Source of the DNA: Caldilineaceae bacterium
Lineage (GTDB): Bacteria; Chloroflexota; Anaerolineae; Caldilineales; Caldilineaceae
NCBI GenBank assembly: GCA_020634815.1
Contig: JACKBA010000019.1
Location: 1 to 64,000, forward strand
Direction: 5' to 3'
Length of the DNA: 64,000 nt
The notes beneath the pieces are model-generated. The model was not told the DNA's origin and did not search any database. It saw only the letters and a list, made by a program, of their open reading frames with translations. Positions 29,359 to 41,048 of the stretch are shown one piece after another; the stretch's first letter is position 1; every line of letters begins with the position of its first letter. The position numbers were made by a program, and so were the translations under genes.

Positions 29359-32300
29359 CTAGCCGGGCGCGGTGGGAGCGTGGGCGTTTCCGTTCAGCGC
29401 CTCGTGTACCTTGAGGGCCAGGCTGCGCAGCGAGAAGGGTTTTTGCAGGAAATTGACGCCATCCTCGAGGACGGCGCGGTCGCTGATAAAGTCGGCGGGG
29501 TAACCCGAGATGTAGAGCACCTTGATTTCCGGCCGCAGCGCGATGACGCGTTCGACCAGTTCGCGACCGTTCAGCCCCGGCATGATCACGTCGGTGACGA
29601 GCAGGTCGATGGCGCCGGCATATGCGCCCGCGTATTCCAGCGCGGCGGCCGGCCCGCCGGCTTCCAGCACGGTGTAGCCAAAGCCCTCGAGGATCTCGAC
29701 GCCCATAGCCCGGACAACGTCCTCGTCCTCCGCTAGAAGCACGGTAATCCCCTCGCCCGAAGGCAATGTGTCGACCGGCGGCAACGCTTCGTCGTCGCCG
29801 ACTTCTGCCGAGTGCGGGAGGTAGATCTTGAAGGTTGTGCCAACCTGCGGCTCGCTGTAGACGTGGATCACGCCCTGGTTCTGCTGGACGATGCCGTAGA
29901 CAGTGGCGAGACCCAGACCCGTGCCTTTGCCATGCTGTTTGGTTGTGTAGAATGGCTCGAAAATGTGGCTGAGCGTCTGCGCGTCCATCCCCCGGCCATT
30001 GTCACTGACCGCCAGCATGACATAGTCGCCCGGCGCCATCTCCGGCCATTGCGAATGATAGCGCTCGTCGACCGACAGGTTGGCCATCTCGACGATGATG
30101 CGCCCTGCGCCGTCGATAGCATCGCGCGCGTTCACCACCAGGTTGACCAGGATCTGATCGACTTGAGAGGGATCCATCTTGACCGGCCACAGATCCGCCT
30201 GTGGCCGCCACGCCAGCTCGATCTGCTCACCGATGAGGCGCTGTAGCATCGTGCTCATGCTGTTGACCAGCGTATTGAGGTTGAGCACCTTGGGTACAAT
30301 CGTCTGCTTGCGCGCATAGCCGAGTAACTGGCGGGTGAGAGCGGCCGAGCGCTCGGCGGTCTTCAGGATTTCGGTCAGGTGGCGGTGCATGGGCGACGCC
30401 GCATCGGTCTGCATGAGGGCCAACTCGGCACGCATGAGAATCGCGGCCAGCATGTTGTTGAAGTCATGCGCCACGCCGCCGGCCAGCCGGCCGACCATCT
30501 CCATCTTTTGGGCCTGGATGAGCTGCTCTTGCAGGCGAACTTGCTCAGCTTCGGCATGCTTGCGGTCGGTGATGTCGGCGAAAAAGCTGACGAATTGTCC
30601 GGGGACAGGGCGGAACGCCGACACCTCATAGTGGCGCCCAAGTTCCTGCGCATAACTTTTAAACTCGATCGGCTCGCCGGTCAGGACAACCTGGCCGTAG
30701 CGGTCGATCCATTCCTGTTCGGTGTTGGGCAGCACCTCGCGTATGGTCTTGCCGATAACCTGCGCGGCGCTCAGCCCCGTCATCCGTTCAAAGGCCGGGT
30801 TGACAGCCAGGAAGCGGTAGTCCACCGGCGTGCCCTGCGCGTCGAGGATGATCTCGTGCAGGGCAAAGCCGTCGAGCATGGATTGGAAGAGTGTGCGATA
30901 GTCCTCTTCGGCCTGGTGTTGGGCCGTGATGTCAATTTCCAGGATGAAGAAGCCGTCAATCGCCGCACCGGCCTGGCGATCGGGGATGAAGGTCGTCCAG
31001 CGCCAGCCAACCTGGTCGCCGCCAGGCCGGACCGGGTTCTCCCAACTGACCTGCTCGCCGGCCAGGGCGCGGCGCGCATAGGGTTCGACGCGGCCAAAGG
31101 CTTCGGCGCCGAGGACATCGCGCATCGTGCGCCCGACAATCGCATCCGGTTGCAGCCCGTAGGCCTCGACATGGCCGCGACTTGCATATTGATAGCGCAG
31201 ATCGCCATCCACTCGGGCAGCAATGCCGGGAAGATTGTCGGCCAGGGCCGCGATCTGCTGTTGTTCCTTGTGCAGCGCTTCCTCGACGCGTTTGCGCTCG
31301 GTGATCTCCCACGCCACATCGGCCAGATAGGTGACGAGTTCCAGATCCTCTTCGCCGTAGTTGGTTGGCTTGTTGCCTACGCCCAGGATGGCCACGACTC
31401 GATCCTGGCGAAAGATGGGGACGACCAGTTCGCGCACTACGTCGGCATGGCCGTCCGGCATGCCGCGCTGGTTGGGCACGGCGGCAAAATCGTTGTGCAT
31501 GACCGGCCGGCGCAAGCGCACGCAGTCGGCCCACACCCCCGCCTGCTCGATGTCGTAGTGCAGCCCCTTGCCCTCGGCCTGGCAGAAGTCACGCAGGGTG
31601 AGCGTCGACCAGGCCTGCAACGCAAGCGTCTTCTGGTCCGGTTCGACAAAATGGTAAAAGCCGACCGGGCTGTTGACCAATTCGCCCACGCGATCCAGCG
31701 TCTCCTGGAGCAATTCGTCCAGCGAATGGGTGGCGGCAAAAGCCAGCAGATGCAGGCGCGTCGCGGCGAGCAGGGCGCTGCGCCGGCCGGCGCTGATGTC
31801 GCGCGTGATGGCGAGTACTTCGTCCGCAGACACCTTGACGATGCGCTGGTCGAACCACTCGCGCCGGCCGGCCGTCTCCAGTTCATACTCGAAAGATTGC
31901 GTCTCACCGGTAGCGAGCGCCTGGGCAATGGCGGTGGCTGCCGGCCCGGCAATGTGGGGCGGCATCACTTCCGCAACGGTCTTGCCGATGAACGCTGCGG
32001 GCGGGAGGAGGAGCCGGCCGGGGTCGCTGGTCTGGCACTCCAGAAAGCGTCCGTCACGATCCAGCCGGAAGAAGAGATCGGGCATGGCGGCGATCATAGC
32101 GCGGAAGCGCTGATCGCTGGCGCGGCGTTCGGCCTCGGCCTGATAAAGCAGGCGATAGCGCTCTTTTTCGGCACGCTGCGTGCCGATCAATGCGATGGCG
32201 CCCAAAATAAGAACCAGCGCGCCCACAAAGAGAGCGATCAGCGTGGCGCGGGAGCGCCAGCCGGCCAACGCCTCGACGCGATCGACCTTGGCGACCAGGT

Positions 32301-33108
32301 ACCAGGGCGCACCCGGCACGGGTTCGAGCGCCGCGATCACGTCGACGCCGCGGTAATCCTTGCCGGACGCGATCCCGACCACGCCCTGGATCGCCTGGGC
32401 CGCGGGCAGCGCTGTCTGCGAGATGGGGAAGCGAAGCTTGAGCGCGGTGTCCTGACGATGGCGCAGTTCGTTAAGGAAGACAAGCTCATCTCCCTCGCGC
32501 CGCACCAGCAGGCTCTCGCCGCTCTCGCTGGGCACCGGCCACGACTGGACGAGCGGATAGAGATAGTCGGTAGCGTCGGCGATCAGGATTACCGCGCCCG
32601 CGGGCTGGACCGGGGCAACGACGGCGATGTGAGGTTCACCACTCTGTTCGTCAAGGTGCAAGTCAATCAGGACGGGAGCGCGTGTATGCAGCGATTCGAC
32701 AACGGCCGCACGGCTATGCTCCGGCAGCGAACTGATTTCGCCACGCACGCTCAACGCGATCTGGCCGTCTCCGTCTGTCAAGAGGACATCGGCGAAGTCA
32801 TCGTGCTGGTGCAGCGCCGTGAGTTCGGCCAGGATCTCGGCACGACTGGCTGCATCCGGGGCCGCAAGGAAGTTGCGCAGGCGCTCAAGAAGGATCGGCC
32901 GGTCGGTGATCTCGGCAGCTTCGTCGAGCAGGTCATCGCGCCATTTGCCGATCTGCCCCGCCTTGAGGTGGGCAATCGAGGCCAGCTCGCGCTCCGTCTG
33001 CTCCAGGATCTGCTTTTCCTGGGCCGCGTAGTACCACGCCCCGCCGGCGAGCAACGCCAGGACCGCAAGAGTCAGGACAAGAATGGTTTGGCGTGGCAGT
33101 GAGCGCAT
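29359..33108 (-). CDS. Hybrid PAS/GAF sensor histidine kinase with receiver
   Basis: About 1249 residues from MRSLPRQT (ATG at 33108; upstream starts at 33141 or 33177 are possible). Order: TM1 (about 8-28), large extracytoplasmic Cache-like sensor, TM2 (about 290-312), PAS, GAF (LDELLQETLDRVGELVNS), PAS with C-terminal PAC, PAS, HisKA with GRLAGGVAHDFNNMLAAIL (phospho-His), HATPase (NLVVNARDAI; GKGTGLGLATVYGIV) and a C-terminal receiver with phospho-acceptor Asp in LLVTDVIMPG. The receiver at the end makes it a hybrid kinase that can pass phosphate on. No partner regulator gene is adjacent. The same tail design appears in the next gene. Confidence 0.9.
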   Translation of the reverse strand: MRSLPRQTILVLTLAVLALLAGGAWYYAAQEKQILEQTERELASIAHLKAGQIGKWRDDLLDEAAEITDRPILLERLRNFLAAPDAASRAEILAELTALHQHDDFADVLLTDGDGQIALSVRGEISSLPEHSRAAVVESLHTRAPVLIDLHLDEQSGEPHIAVVAPVQPAGAVILIADATDYLYPLVQSWPVPSESGESLLVRREGDELVFLNELRHRQDTALKLRFPISQTALPAAQAIQGVVGIASGKDYRGVDVIAALEPVPGAPWYLVAKVDRVEALAGWRSRATLIALFVGALVLILGAIALIGTQRAEKERYRLLYQAEAERRASDQRFRAMIAAMPDLFFRLDRDGRFLECQTSDPGRLLLPPAAFIGKTVAEVMPPHIAGPAATAIAQALATGETQSFEYELETAGRREWFDQRIVKVSADEVLAITRDISAGRRSALLAATRLHLLAFAATHSLDELLQETLDRVGELVNSPVGFYHFVEPDQKTLALQAWSTLTLRDFCQAEGKGLHYDIEQAGVWADCVRLRRPVMHNDFAAVPNQRGMPDGHADVVRELVVPIFRQDRVVAILGVGNKPTNYGEEDLELVTYLADVAWEITERKRVEEALHKEQQQIAALADNLPGIAARVDGDLRYQYASRGHVEAYGLQPDAIVGRTMRDVLGAEAFGRVEPYARRALAGEQVSWENPVRPGGDQVGWRWTTFIPDRQAGAAIDGFFILEIDITAQHQAEEDYRTLFQSMLDGFALHEIILDAQGTPVDYRFLAVNPAFERMTGLSAAQVIGKTIREVLPNTEQEWIDRYGQVVLTGEPIEFKSYAQELGRHYEVSAFRPVPGQFVSFFADITDRKHAEAEQVRLQEQLIQAQKMEMVGRLAGGVAHDFNNMLAAILMRAELALMQTDAASPMHRHLTEILKTAERSAALTRQLLGYARKQTIVPKVLNLNTLVNSMSTMLQRLIGEQIELAWRPQADLWPVKMDPSQVDQILVNLVVNARDAIDGAGRIIVEMANLSVDERYHSQWPEMAPGDYVMLAVSDNGRGMDAQTLSHIFEPFYTTKQHGKGTGLGLATVYGIVQQNQGVIHVYSEPQVGTTFKIYLPHSAEVGDDEALPPVDTLPSGEGITVLLAEDEDVVRAMGVEILEGFGYTVLEAGGPAAALEYAGAYAGAIDLLVTDVIMPGLNGRELVERVIALRPEIKVLYISGYPADFISDRAVLEDGVNFLQKPFSLRSLALKVHEALNGNAHAPTAPG

Positions 33109-33296
33109 GTTCCCTGTTCCAGAATGCAGCCCGTTATCCATGAGCTGCCAAGCACGTACGCAAACAACAGCGGGCAATCACCTGCGCCTTCTGCGTGACC
33201 CGCAGGAGATTCGCATTTTACAGACAACCGCCTGCGCCCACCCTGACGCAGACAACCCGTTCCCCCTGCCGAGCAAAGACGGGCAGTAGGCAGGCT

Positions 33297-35702
33297 TCAA
33301 CTGCGCAGAACGTCGCGCACCATGGCCGCAAGGGCCGCCAGCGAGAAAGGCTTGCGCAGAAAATATACTTCATCGTCAATCAGGCCGCGTTTGGAGATGA
33401 ATTGCGCCGGGTAGCCTGACACGTACAGGCACTTGATGGCGGGCTGAAGCGCAAGACAGCGCGCTGCCAATTCGCGACCATCCATCTTTGGCATGACGAT
33501 ATCCGTCATCAACAGATCAAAGCGCGTGCGTCCGTCTGCAACAAGCTGGAGCGCCTCTTCCGGCGTATTGCATGGCGTCACGACGTAGCCTAGGTGGTGC
33601 AAGGCTTCGGACGTACTGTGGAGAAGATCCGCCTTGTCTTCAACCAGCAAGATCGCTTCGCCGTTTCCTTCTGCAAGCAGGGCGCCGATCGCGCCGGCGC
33701 GCGGCAGGCCATCGGCGCGAAAGCGCGGCAGGTAGACGTTGAAGGTTGACCCGATCCCCGGCTCGCTATAGACCTGGATGTCGCCGAGGTTCTGCTTGAC
33801 GATGCCGTACACGGTTGCGAGCCCCAGTCCGCTGCCCTGGTCGGCGGGCCTGGCCGTATAGAAAGGCTCGAAGATATGCTCGAGTATATCGCTCGCCATG
33901 CCACAGCCGTCGTCGGTGACGGAGAGCAGGACGTAATCACCCGGCGTGATGACGAATCCGGTCGCCCAGACTTCGTGCTCGGTCTCGGTGTTGGTCGTGG
34001 TGATGATGACACGGCCCGTCGTGCTGATCGCGTTGCGGGCATTGATGCACAGGTTGACAAGAACCTGTTCGATTTGTGTGGGATCGATATACACGGGCCA
34101 CAGGTTTGAAGCGCCGTGGAAGGACAGATCGATTTCCTCGCCGAGCAGTTCGCGCAACAGGCCGAGCATGCCGTCGATGGTTGCATTCAGGTTCAGCGTC
34201 TTCGGTGCAATTTCCTGCTTGCCCGCATAGCCGAGCAACTGGCGCACCAGCCCGGCCGAATGTTGTGCGGCCTTATTGATCTCGATGAGATGGCGATAGC
34301 TGGGATCGCCCTCCGCGAGCAGGCGCAAGCTAAGCTCGGCGCGCATGATGACCACCGTCACCATGTTGTTGAAGTCACGCGCGATACCGTCGGCCAGGCG
34401 CCCAATCATCTCCAGCCGCTCGGATTCGACCAGCCGCGCCCGTAGCGCCTCGCGTTCCGTTTCGGCCTGTCTGCGTTCGGTGATGTCTTGCATGATGCCG
34501 ACGAGGCAGACCAGTGCGCCGCGCGCGTCATGCTCGGCAATGATGTGCTGTTCGATGTGCCGGATTGCACCGTCCGGCCGCACGATGCGGAACTGGAAAT
34601 CGACCGGTTGGCCACTTTCGAGCGCCTCCTGGACCTTGACGTTGTTATGGGCGCGGTCGTCCGGGTGAATCGTCGCCTCGATCGACTCATACGTCAGCGG
34701 GAAGTCGGCCGGCACGCCAAAGATACGATAAAGTTCGTCCGACCAAAAGATCGTCGACTGCGGCACATTCCATTCCCAACTGCCCAGATGGCCAATCCGC
34801 TGTGCCTGCACCAGGTTGCGCCGGCTCTGTTGCAGGGCCGCTTCGGCCTGGTGACGTTCGGTGATATCGCGGTTCACGCCGATCCAGCCGGCAATCTCGC
34901 CCTGGGCATCTGTGCGCGCCACCATCCGGCTATCGACGTGAATGCGACGCCCGCTCTTGGTCGTCTGAATCACTTCGCCCTTGTACCCGCCGCTTGACAG
35001 AATCGCGCGGCGTACCTGTTCGCTGTCGCGCCCGGGATATTCGCTTTGCAGGATTCGTGCGGACTGGCCAATCGCTTCGCCGGCAGTCCAGCCGTAGATC
35101 GCCTCGGCGCCAGGGTTCCAACTGGTGATGATGAAGTCGGGCGCGCCGGTTGTTGTGAAGATTGCGTCATTCGCCGCGTTGACGATGATCGTGTTGAGCG
35201 CCATCGCCTCCGCCTGCTCTTTTGCCTGATCGATGTCGATAATGGTCAATAGACAGAGCGGCAGCTTGCTCTCTTCGTCAAAGGCCAGCGATGCGTCCAG
35301 GCGTGCCCAGAACACATCGCCATGCAGGCGGGCCAGGCGCAACTCAAACTGCTGCATTTCGCCGGTTTCCAGCAGGCGGGTGCGGTGGCGCACGAAGATC
35401 GCGCGATCGTCAGCCAGAATGTAATGGGGGAAGGGGTGGCGCATCAGGGCTTGACGCGGGCCGCCGAGCATGGTTGCGGCGGCCAGGTTCGATTCGAGGA
35501 TGGTGTCTTTGCTGTCGAGCGTCACATACCCAACGGGAGCCAGGTCATACAGGTCGAAGTAGCGCGTGCGCGATTCGCGGAGCATCTCCCGCATGCGCTG
35601 TAGTTCCTCCTCCTGTGCCTCCCGGACGGCGCGCGTAGCCCGCACTTCTTCCAGGAGACGCTGGATCTCGTCTTTTGATGGCTCCCTGGCATCTTTGTCC
35701 AT
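33297..35702 (-). CDS. Hybrid PAS sensor histidine kinase with receiver
   Basis: About 801 residues from MDKDAREPSKDE (ATG at 35702); an in-frame ATG at 35837 would add a non-conserved tail. No membrane segment is seen, so it is probably cytoplasmic. A coiled coil (about 10-60) leads into three PAS domains (about 70-180, 185-300 and 315-430), HisKA (GRLADGIARDFNNMVTVVI), HATPase (GSGLGLATVYGIVKQ) and a receiver (LLMTDIVMPKMDGR). In this HisKA the usual VAHDFNN reads IARDFNN, so the phospho-acceptor His appears to be Arg. It may be a kinase-dead or phosphatase-type member paired with its neighbour at 29359. Confidence 0.85.
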   Translation of the reverse strand: MDKDAREPSKDEIQRLLEEVRATRAVREAQEEELQRMREMLRESRTRYFDLYDLAPVGYVTLDSKDTILESNLAAATMLGGPRQALMRHPFPHYILADDRAIFVRHRTRLLETGEMQQFELRLARLHGDVFWARLDASLAFDEESKLPLCLLTIIDIDQAKEQAEAMALNTIIVNAANDAIFTTTGAPDFIITSWNPGAEAIYGWTAGEAIGQSARILQSEYPGRDSEQVRRAILSSGGYKGEVIQTTKSGRRIHVDSRMVARTDAQGEIAGWIGVNRDITERHQAEAALQQSRRNLVQAQRIGHLGSWEWNVPQSTIFWSDELYRIFGVPADFPLTYESIEATIHPDDRAHNNVKVQEALESGQPVDFQFRIVRPDGAIRHIEQHIIAEHDARGALVCLVGIMQDITERRQAETEREALRARLVESERLEMIGRLADGIARDFNNMVTVVIMRAELSLRLLAEGDPSYRHLIEINKAAQHSAGLVRQLLGYAGKQEIAPKTLNLNATIDGMLGLLRELLGEEIDLSFHGASNLWPVYIDPTQIEQVLVNLCINARNAISTTGRVIITTTNTETEHEVWATGFVITPGDYVLLSVTDDGCGMASDILEHIFEPFYTARPADQGSGLGLATVYGIVKQNLGDIQVYSEPGIGSTFNVYLPRFRADGLPRAGAIGALLAEGNGEAILLVEDKADLLHSTSEALHHLGYVVTPCNTPEEALQLVADGRTRFDLLMTDIVMPKMDGRELAARCLALQPAIKCLYVSGYPAQFISKRGLIDDEVYFLRKPFSLAALAAMVRDVLRS

Positions 35703-36107
35703 CGCTACTGTCGCTTCCGTAGGTTGCGTGTACGCGGCCCAGGCTGTTCGGTACGCGCAAAAGCGCGTGCCGGCTCCTTCGTCGTAGGTCGATCGGTCAT
35801 CCAAGGCATCGCCGTGCGCGGCCTCCTTGTGAGACACGCCGGGGTCGTGAGCAGATCATGAATCGTGGCTTATGCAGAAGTATAGCACAATTCGAGGACA
35901 AGAGGACGGGTGGGAGATGTGAGCAGCATTTTCAGCGAACACTCAGGCGTCTGCTGCGGAGCAGCGCGAATTAACGAGTTGTGGCCGTTGCGAGTCTCGG
36001 GAAATGGAACGTCGCTTCTAGTCCGACACCGACTGATCCGGTACGCTGATTTCGCCCACATTGGTCTAGAAGATGCACGCGTTGCCATGTCACGGAAGAG
36101 GTTCTCG

Positions 36108-36362
36108 ATGCATGTCTCTGTTCGCTTGAGCGCCGCGCTGGCACAAGTAACCGGCTCCCCTCGCTTACAGGTCGAAATAGACGACGACGCGACGGTAGCC
36201 GACCTGATCCAGACGCTGGAACAGCGCTATCCTGCGCTGGCGCCGCGGTTGAAACACGCCGTTCCCATCGTCGGCGGCAACCATGCCACATCCCAGGAAC
36301 CACTGACCGCCGGCCAGGAAGTCGCCTTTCTCATGCCGGTGGCCGGCGGCGCCTTTCATTGA
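36108..36362 (+). CDS. MoaD/ThiS-like small sulfur-carrier-fold protein
   Basis: 84 residues from MHVSVRLSAAL. The beta-grasp fold is visible (ATVADLIQTLEQRYPAL; AFLMPVAGG). MoaD ends exactly in Gly-Gly, but here GGAFH follows, so activation would need trimming. This suggests a MoaD-like protein without a classical role, or one processed by a peptidase. It lies 54 bases upstream of the acetamidase-type gene. A start at 36087 is also possible. Confidence 0.72.
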   Translation: MHVSVRLSAALAQVTGSPRLQVEIDDDATVADLIQTLEQRYPALAPRLKHAVPIVGGNHATSQEPLTAGQEVAFLMPVAGGAFH

Positions 36363-36416
36363 TCCCGCTGCACTGTTTACTTTCCAGCCCACGATTGTTC
36401 AAAGGAGAGATTCGCC

Positions 36417-37778
36417 ATGTCTGTACAACTCGCAGCCAGCTCCAAGATAGGAGCCAATGGCCGGGATGCTGCGGCTGCCGGCGGCCATGAGACCGTCTTC
36501 GTCGACCAGTTCACCAACGGCATCCTCGATCCCAACAAGCCCATGCTCGGCCCCGTACGCGATGGCGGGCACATCATCGCCAACACCGCACCCGGCTGCT
36601 GGGGACCCATGATCACGCCGGAGATTCGCGGCGGCCATGAAGTGACCATGCCCGTGGCTGTGGCCGGCGCCGAAGTGGGCGACGCCATCGTCATCCGCAT
36701 CAAGGACATCACCGTCACGTCGCTGGCCACAGCGTCGGGCAACGACCAGATGATGAGCGGCCGCTTCCTGGGCGACCCGTACGTGGCCGGCAAATGCCCG
36801 GAGTGCGGCGAACTCTACCCGAAGACGGTGCTCAAGGGCATCGGCCAGACGGCGGTGCGCTGCGCTAAATGCGGCGCCGACGCCTCGCCCTTTACCTTTA
36901 CCAACGGCTACACCATTGCCTTCGACCCCAACCGCAGCGTCGGCGTCACGCTGGATCAGGACGCGGCCGAGCAGATCGCCGGCGATGCAAAGCACTATGC
37001 TGCGCTGCCCGACAATTCGATCCAGAACCCGATTCTCACCTTTGCGCCGCACGACCTCGTGGGCGTTGTGGCGCGGCTGCGCCCCTTCATGGGCCAGCTT
37101 GGCACCACGCCGTCGATTCCCTTCCCGGATTCACACAACGCCGGCGACTTCGGCTCCTTCCTCATCGGCGCGCCGCACGAGTACGGCCTGACCGCCGACC
37201 AGCTTGCCCACCGCACCGACGGCCACATGGACATCGACGCGGCGCGGGCGGGTGCGATCCTGATTTGCCCGGTCAAGGTGGCGGGCGGCGGCGTCTACCT
37301 GGGCGACATGCACGCGCTGCAAGGCGACGGCGAGATCGCCGGCCACACCTGCGACGTCTCCGGTACGGTGACGCTGCAAGTACACGTGATCAAGGGGTTG
37401 GCCATCGACGGGCCGATCCTGCTGCCGGTGGCGGAGGACCTGCCCTTCCTGGCAAAGCCACTGACGACCGAAGAGAAGGCCAAGGCGCGGCACGTCGCGC
37501 AAAGCTGGGGCGTGAACGCGCTGGAGGAATCGGCGCCGATCTCGGTCATCGGCACGGGGCCGGATCTGAACGCCGCCACCGACAACGGTCTGGAGCGGGC
37601 GGCGAAGTTGCTGGGCATGACGGTGCCGGAGGTCAAGAACCGCGCCACCATCACCGGCGCCATCGAAATCGGGCGCAACCCGGGCGTGGTGCAGGTCACC
37701 TTCCGCGCACCGGTCGAGCGGCTGGAAGCGGTGGGTCTGCTGCCCTTCGTGCAGGATCAATACGGGGCCACAGCCTGA
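36417..37778 (+). CDS. Acetamidase/formamidase family protein with zinc ribbon
   Basis: 453 residues. Conserved family segments are FVDQFTNGILDP, the DPNRSVGVTLDQ region and VYLGDMHALQGDGEIAGH, the metal-linked core of FmdA/AmdA enzymes that cleave formamide or acetamide. An insertion of about 25 residues holds CPEC and CAKC, which form a zinc-ribbon-like knuckle not in the classical enzymes. A good AAAGGAGA ribosome site precedes the ATG. The substrate is uncertain. Confidence 0.87.
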   Translation: MSVQLAASSKIGANGRDAAAAGGHETVFVDQFTNGILDPNKPMLGPVRDGGHIIANTAPGCWGPMITPEIRGGHEVTMPVAVAGAEVGDAIVIRIKDITVTSLATASGNDQMMSGRFLGDPYVAGKCPECGELYPKTVLKGIGQTAVRCAKCGADASPFTFTNGYTIAFDPNRSVGVTLDQDAAEQIAGDAKHYAALPDNSIQNPILTFAPHDLVGVVARLRPFMGQLGTTPSIPFPDSHNAGDFGSFLIGAPHEYGLTADQLAHRTDGHMDIDAARAGAILICPVKVAGGGVYLGDMHALQGDGEIAGHTCDVSGTVTLQVHVIKGLAIDGPILLPVAEDLPFLAKPLTTEEKAKARHVAQSWGVNALEESAPISVIGTGPDLNAATDNGLERAAKLLGMTVPEVKNRATITGAIEIGRNPGVVQVTFRAPVERLEAVGLLPFVQDQYGATA

Positions 37779-38040
37779 CGCAGAGACGCAAAGGCGCAGA
37801 GGGGGCGCAGAGAAGAGGGAGAGTGATGCGTGATGCGTGATGCGTGATGCGTGATGCGTGATGCGTGATGCGTGATGCGTGATGCGTCAACAATCAGCAA
37901 TTAGCAATTCATCCATCAGCAATTCATACGTCGTACGTGATGGGTGACTACACGGCGTGGAGCAGGCGCAGAGATGAGGAGCAAAGGGTTTCTCTTCTCT
38001 GCGCACCTCTGCGACTCCGCGCCTCTGCGTCAGATTGCTT
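37772..38040. repeat. Inverted-repeat element with a heptad array inside
   Basis: The outer arms (TGACGCAGAGACGCAAAGGCG near 37778, and its inverted partner ending CGCCTCTGCGTCAG near 38034) are about 45 bases each and belong to the same family as 17695-17862. Inside are nine tandem GTGATGC units (37823-37885), then sequence resembling the inverted form of the 84-bp repeat at 45641. Confidence 0.8.
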
Positions 38041-38064
38041 CAGCCAAGAACGCCATTCCTCACC

Positions 38065-39594
<1,530 letters not shown>

Positions 39595-39623
39595 GAAGAG
39601 AACTCCCTGGGTGAAGAGTGAAG

Positions 39624-39784
39624 AGTGATGCGTGATTCGTCAAACGTCAAACGTCAAACGTCAAGCGTCACGAACCGCGACCTTGAGTCACACTTACGCA
39701 TCACGCATTACGCATCACGCATCACGCATCACGCATCACGTTTGACGTTTGACGTTTGACTCGTTACGCATCACGCATCACTCG
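39624..39784. repeat. Heptad repeat array
   Basis: Tandem 7-bp units in two orientations: GTCAAAC units about 39639-39665, five GCATCAC units and one GCATTAC (39698-39739), then three GTTTGAC units (39740-39760). GCATCAC is the inverse of the GTGATGC array at 37823. It lies between two minus-strand genes. Confidence 0.8.
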
Positions 39785-40849
39785 TTACGCTCCGCCGCGC
39801 AAGAACGCAAAGAACGCTTCCTGAAAGTCCGCTGCTTTCTCGATGTGGGGCGAGTGGCCGCAGTTATCGAAGACGATCTCGGTGTAGCTCCCGCCGGCGG
39901 CGCGGTAGCGGTCGAGCACGGCGCGTGTCTGGCCGACCATGGGCTGCGGCGGGCAGACGTCGGCGCCGGGCCAGCCGGGCACTGCCCCCAACTGCCCCAG
40001 CGCAGCAAAGTCGAAGAGCGAGAAGTCGGCGACGATCTGGTCGTCGGCGCCGCGCACCCAGAGCACCGGCGGCTGCGGCGCGATGCCGGCAAAGCCGCTC
40101 AAGTTGTAGTGCGTGGGCGCCATGGTATTGAGCACGCCGCGCATGCCCGGCGCGATGCCCGGCCAGTTGGCCGTCGTCGTTAGGTCGCCCGGATAGTTGT
40201 TCTCGCCCGTCGCCGTCGTCACCATGGCTTCGACCAGGCGATCCTCGACCACCGGCGCGACGCGGAAAGGTGGCTTGAAATAGAAGGTGTTCATCACCGC
40301 GCGCGGCGAGTTGGCATCGACCTCGGCCACCTCCTGCTTCGCCACGCGCTGCACGAACTCAGGATTGGCCGCGCCGCCGCCCGAACCGGCGCCGTCGGCA
40401 TAGGCCAGCGTGCCGGCCGTATCGATCGTGCCGCCAAAGCCATAGGGCGAGACCGGCGCCTGCAACGTGAGCGAGGCCACTTGCGCCGGGTGATCCAGCG
40501 TGTACTGCATGACGACGCCACCGCCCATGGACCAACCCAGCAGGTGAATGGGTCTCTCCGCCAGCCCCATCGCCTCGAAGAGCGCACGCAGATCGTCGGA
40601 CCAGTCGCGCACGCCGCGCGTGGCATCCACGGGCAGCGTCTCGCTGGCGCCATACCCGCGCAGATCGGGCGCAATGCCGTAGTAGCCGGCGGGGAGCGCC
40701 AGCAGCAGTTCGTCGAAGAAACGGTTGGATGAGACATTGCCGTGCACGAGCACGACGGGGATGCCATCCGGGTCGCCTGCCGTGTGAACGTTGGTCAGCA
40801 GGCGAGCTGTGCGAATCTGGCGGGCCGTGAGGCCGGGAGCGAGCGGCAT
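39785..40849 (-). CDS. Alpha/beta-hydrolase fold protein
   Basis: 354 residues. The oxyanion strand is VVLVHGNVSSNRFF, nucleophile elbow GWSMGG (Ser), acidic member near the second half and the catalytic His in NCGHSPHIEKA. A cap domain of about 100 residues lies between. Substrate unknown; esterase, lactonase and epoxide-hydrolase functions share this outline. It is separated from the acyl-CoA ligase by 190 bases of heptad repeats. Confidence 0.88.
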   Translation of the reverse strand: MPLAPGLTARQIRTARLLTNVHTAGDPDGIPVVLVHGNVSSNRFFDELLLALPAGYYGIAPDLRGYGASETLPVDATRGVRDWSDDLRALFEAMGLAERPIHLLGWSMGGGVVMQYTLDHPAQVASLTLQAPVSPYGFGGTIDTAGTLAYADGAGSGGGAANPEFVQRVAKQEVAEVDANSPRAVMNTFYFKPPFRVAPVVEDRLVEAMVTTATGENNYPGDLTTTANWPGIAPGMRGVLNTMAPTHYNLSGFAGIAPQPPVLWVRGADDQIVADFSLFDFAALGQLGAVPGWPGADVCPPQPMVGQTRAVLDRYRAAGGSYTEIVFDNCGHSPHIEKAADFQEAFFAFLRGGA

Positions 40850-40948
40850 GGTTCCTCCACGCTGGTGAATTGATAGATGGATAGCGCCGCAGCCGTCGTA
40901 TGGATCCCGACGTCTGCGGCTGCGTCTGACCTGTCTTGAGAATAGGCT

Positions 40949-40986
40949 TCAACGCAAAGACGCAAGGACGCAAAGACGCAAGGATT
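40949..40986. repeat. Single arm of the CGCAAAGACGCAAGG repeat family
   Basis: Two to three copies of CGCAAAGACGCAAGGA-type units between two minus-strand genes. It resembles the arms of the inverted-repeat elements but has no inverted partner nearby. Confidence 0.5.
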
Positions 40987-41048
40987 CGTAGAGAATCGCG
41001 TTTTCATCGTTCGTGGTGCCGGTAAGGCATGGTGCCTGTTCTGGTGCG

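Noticed and set aside
37823..37885. CRISPR array
   Set aside because: The units are 7 bp without spacers, and there are no cas genes.
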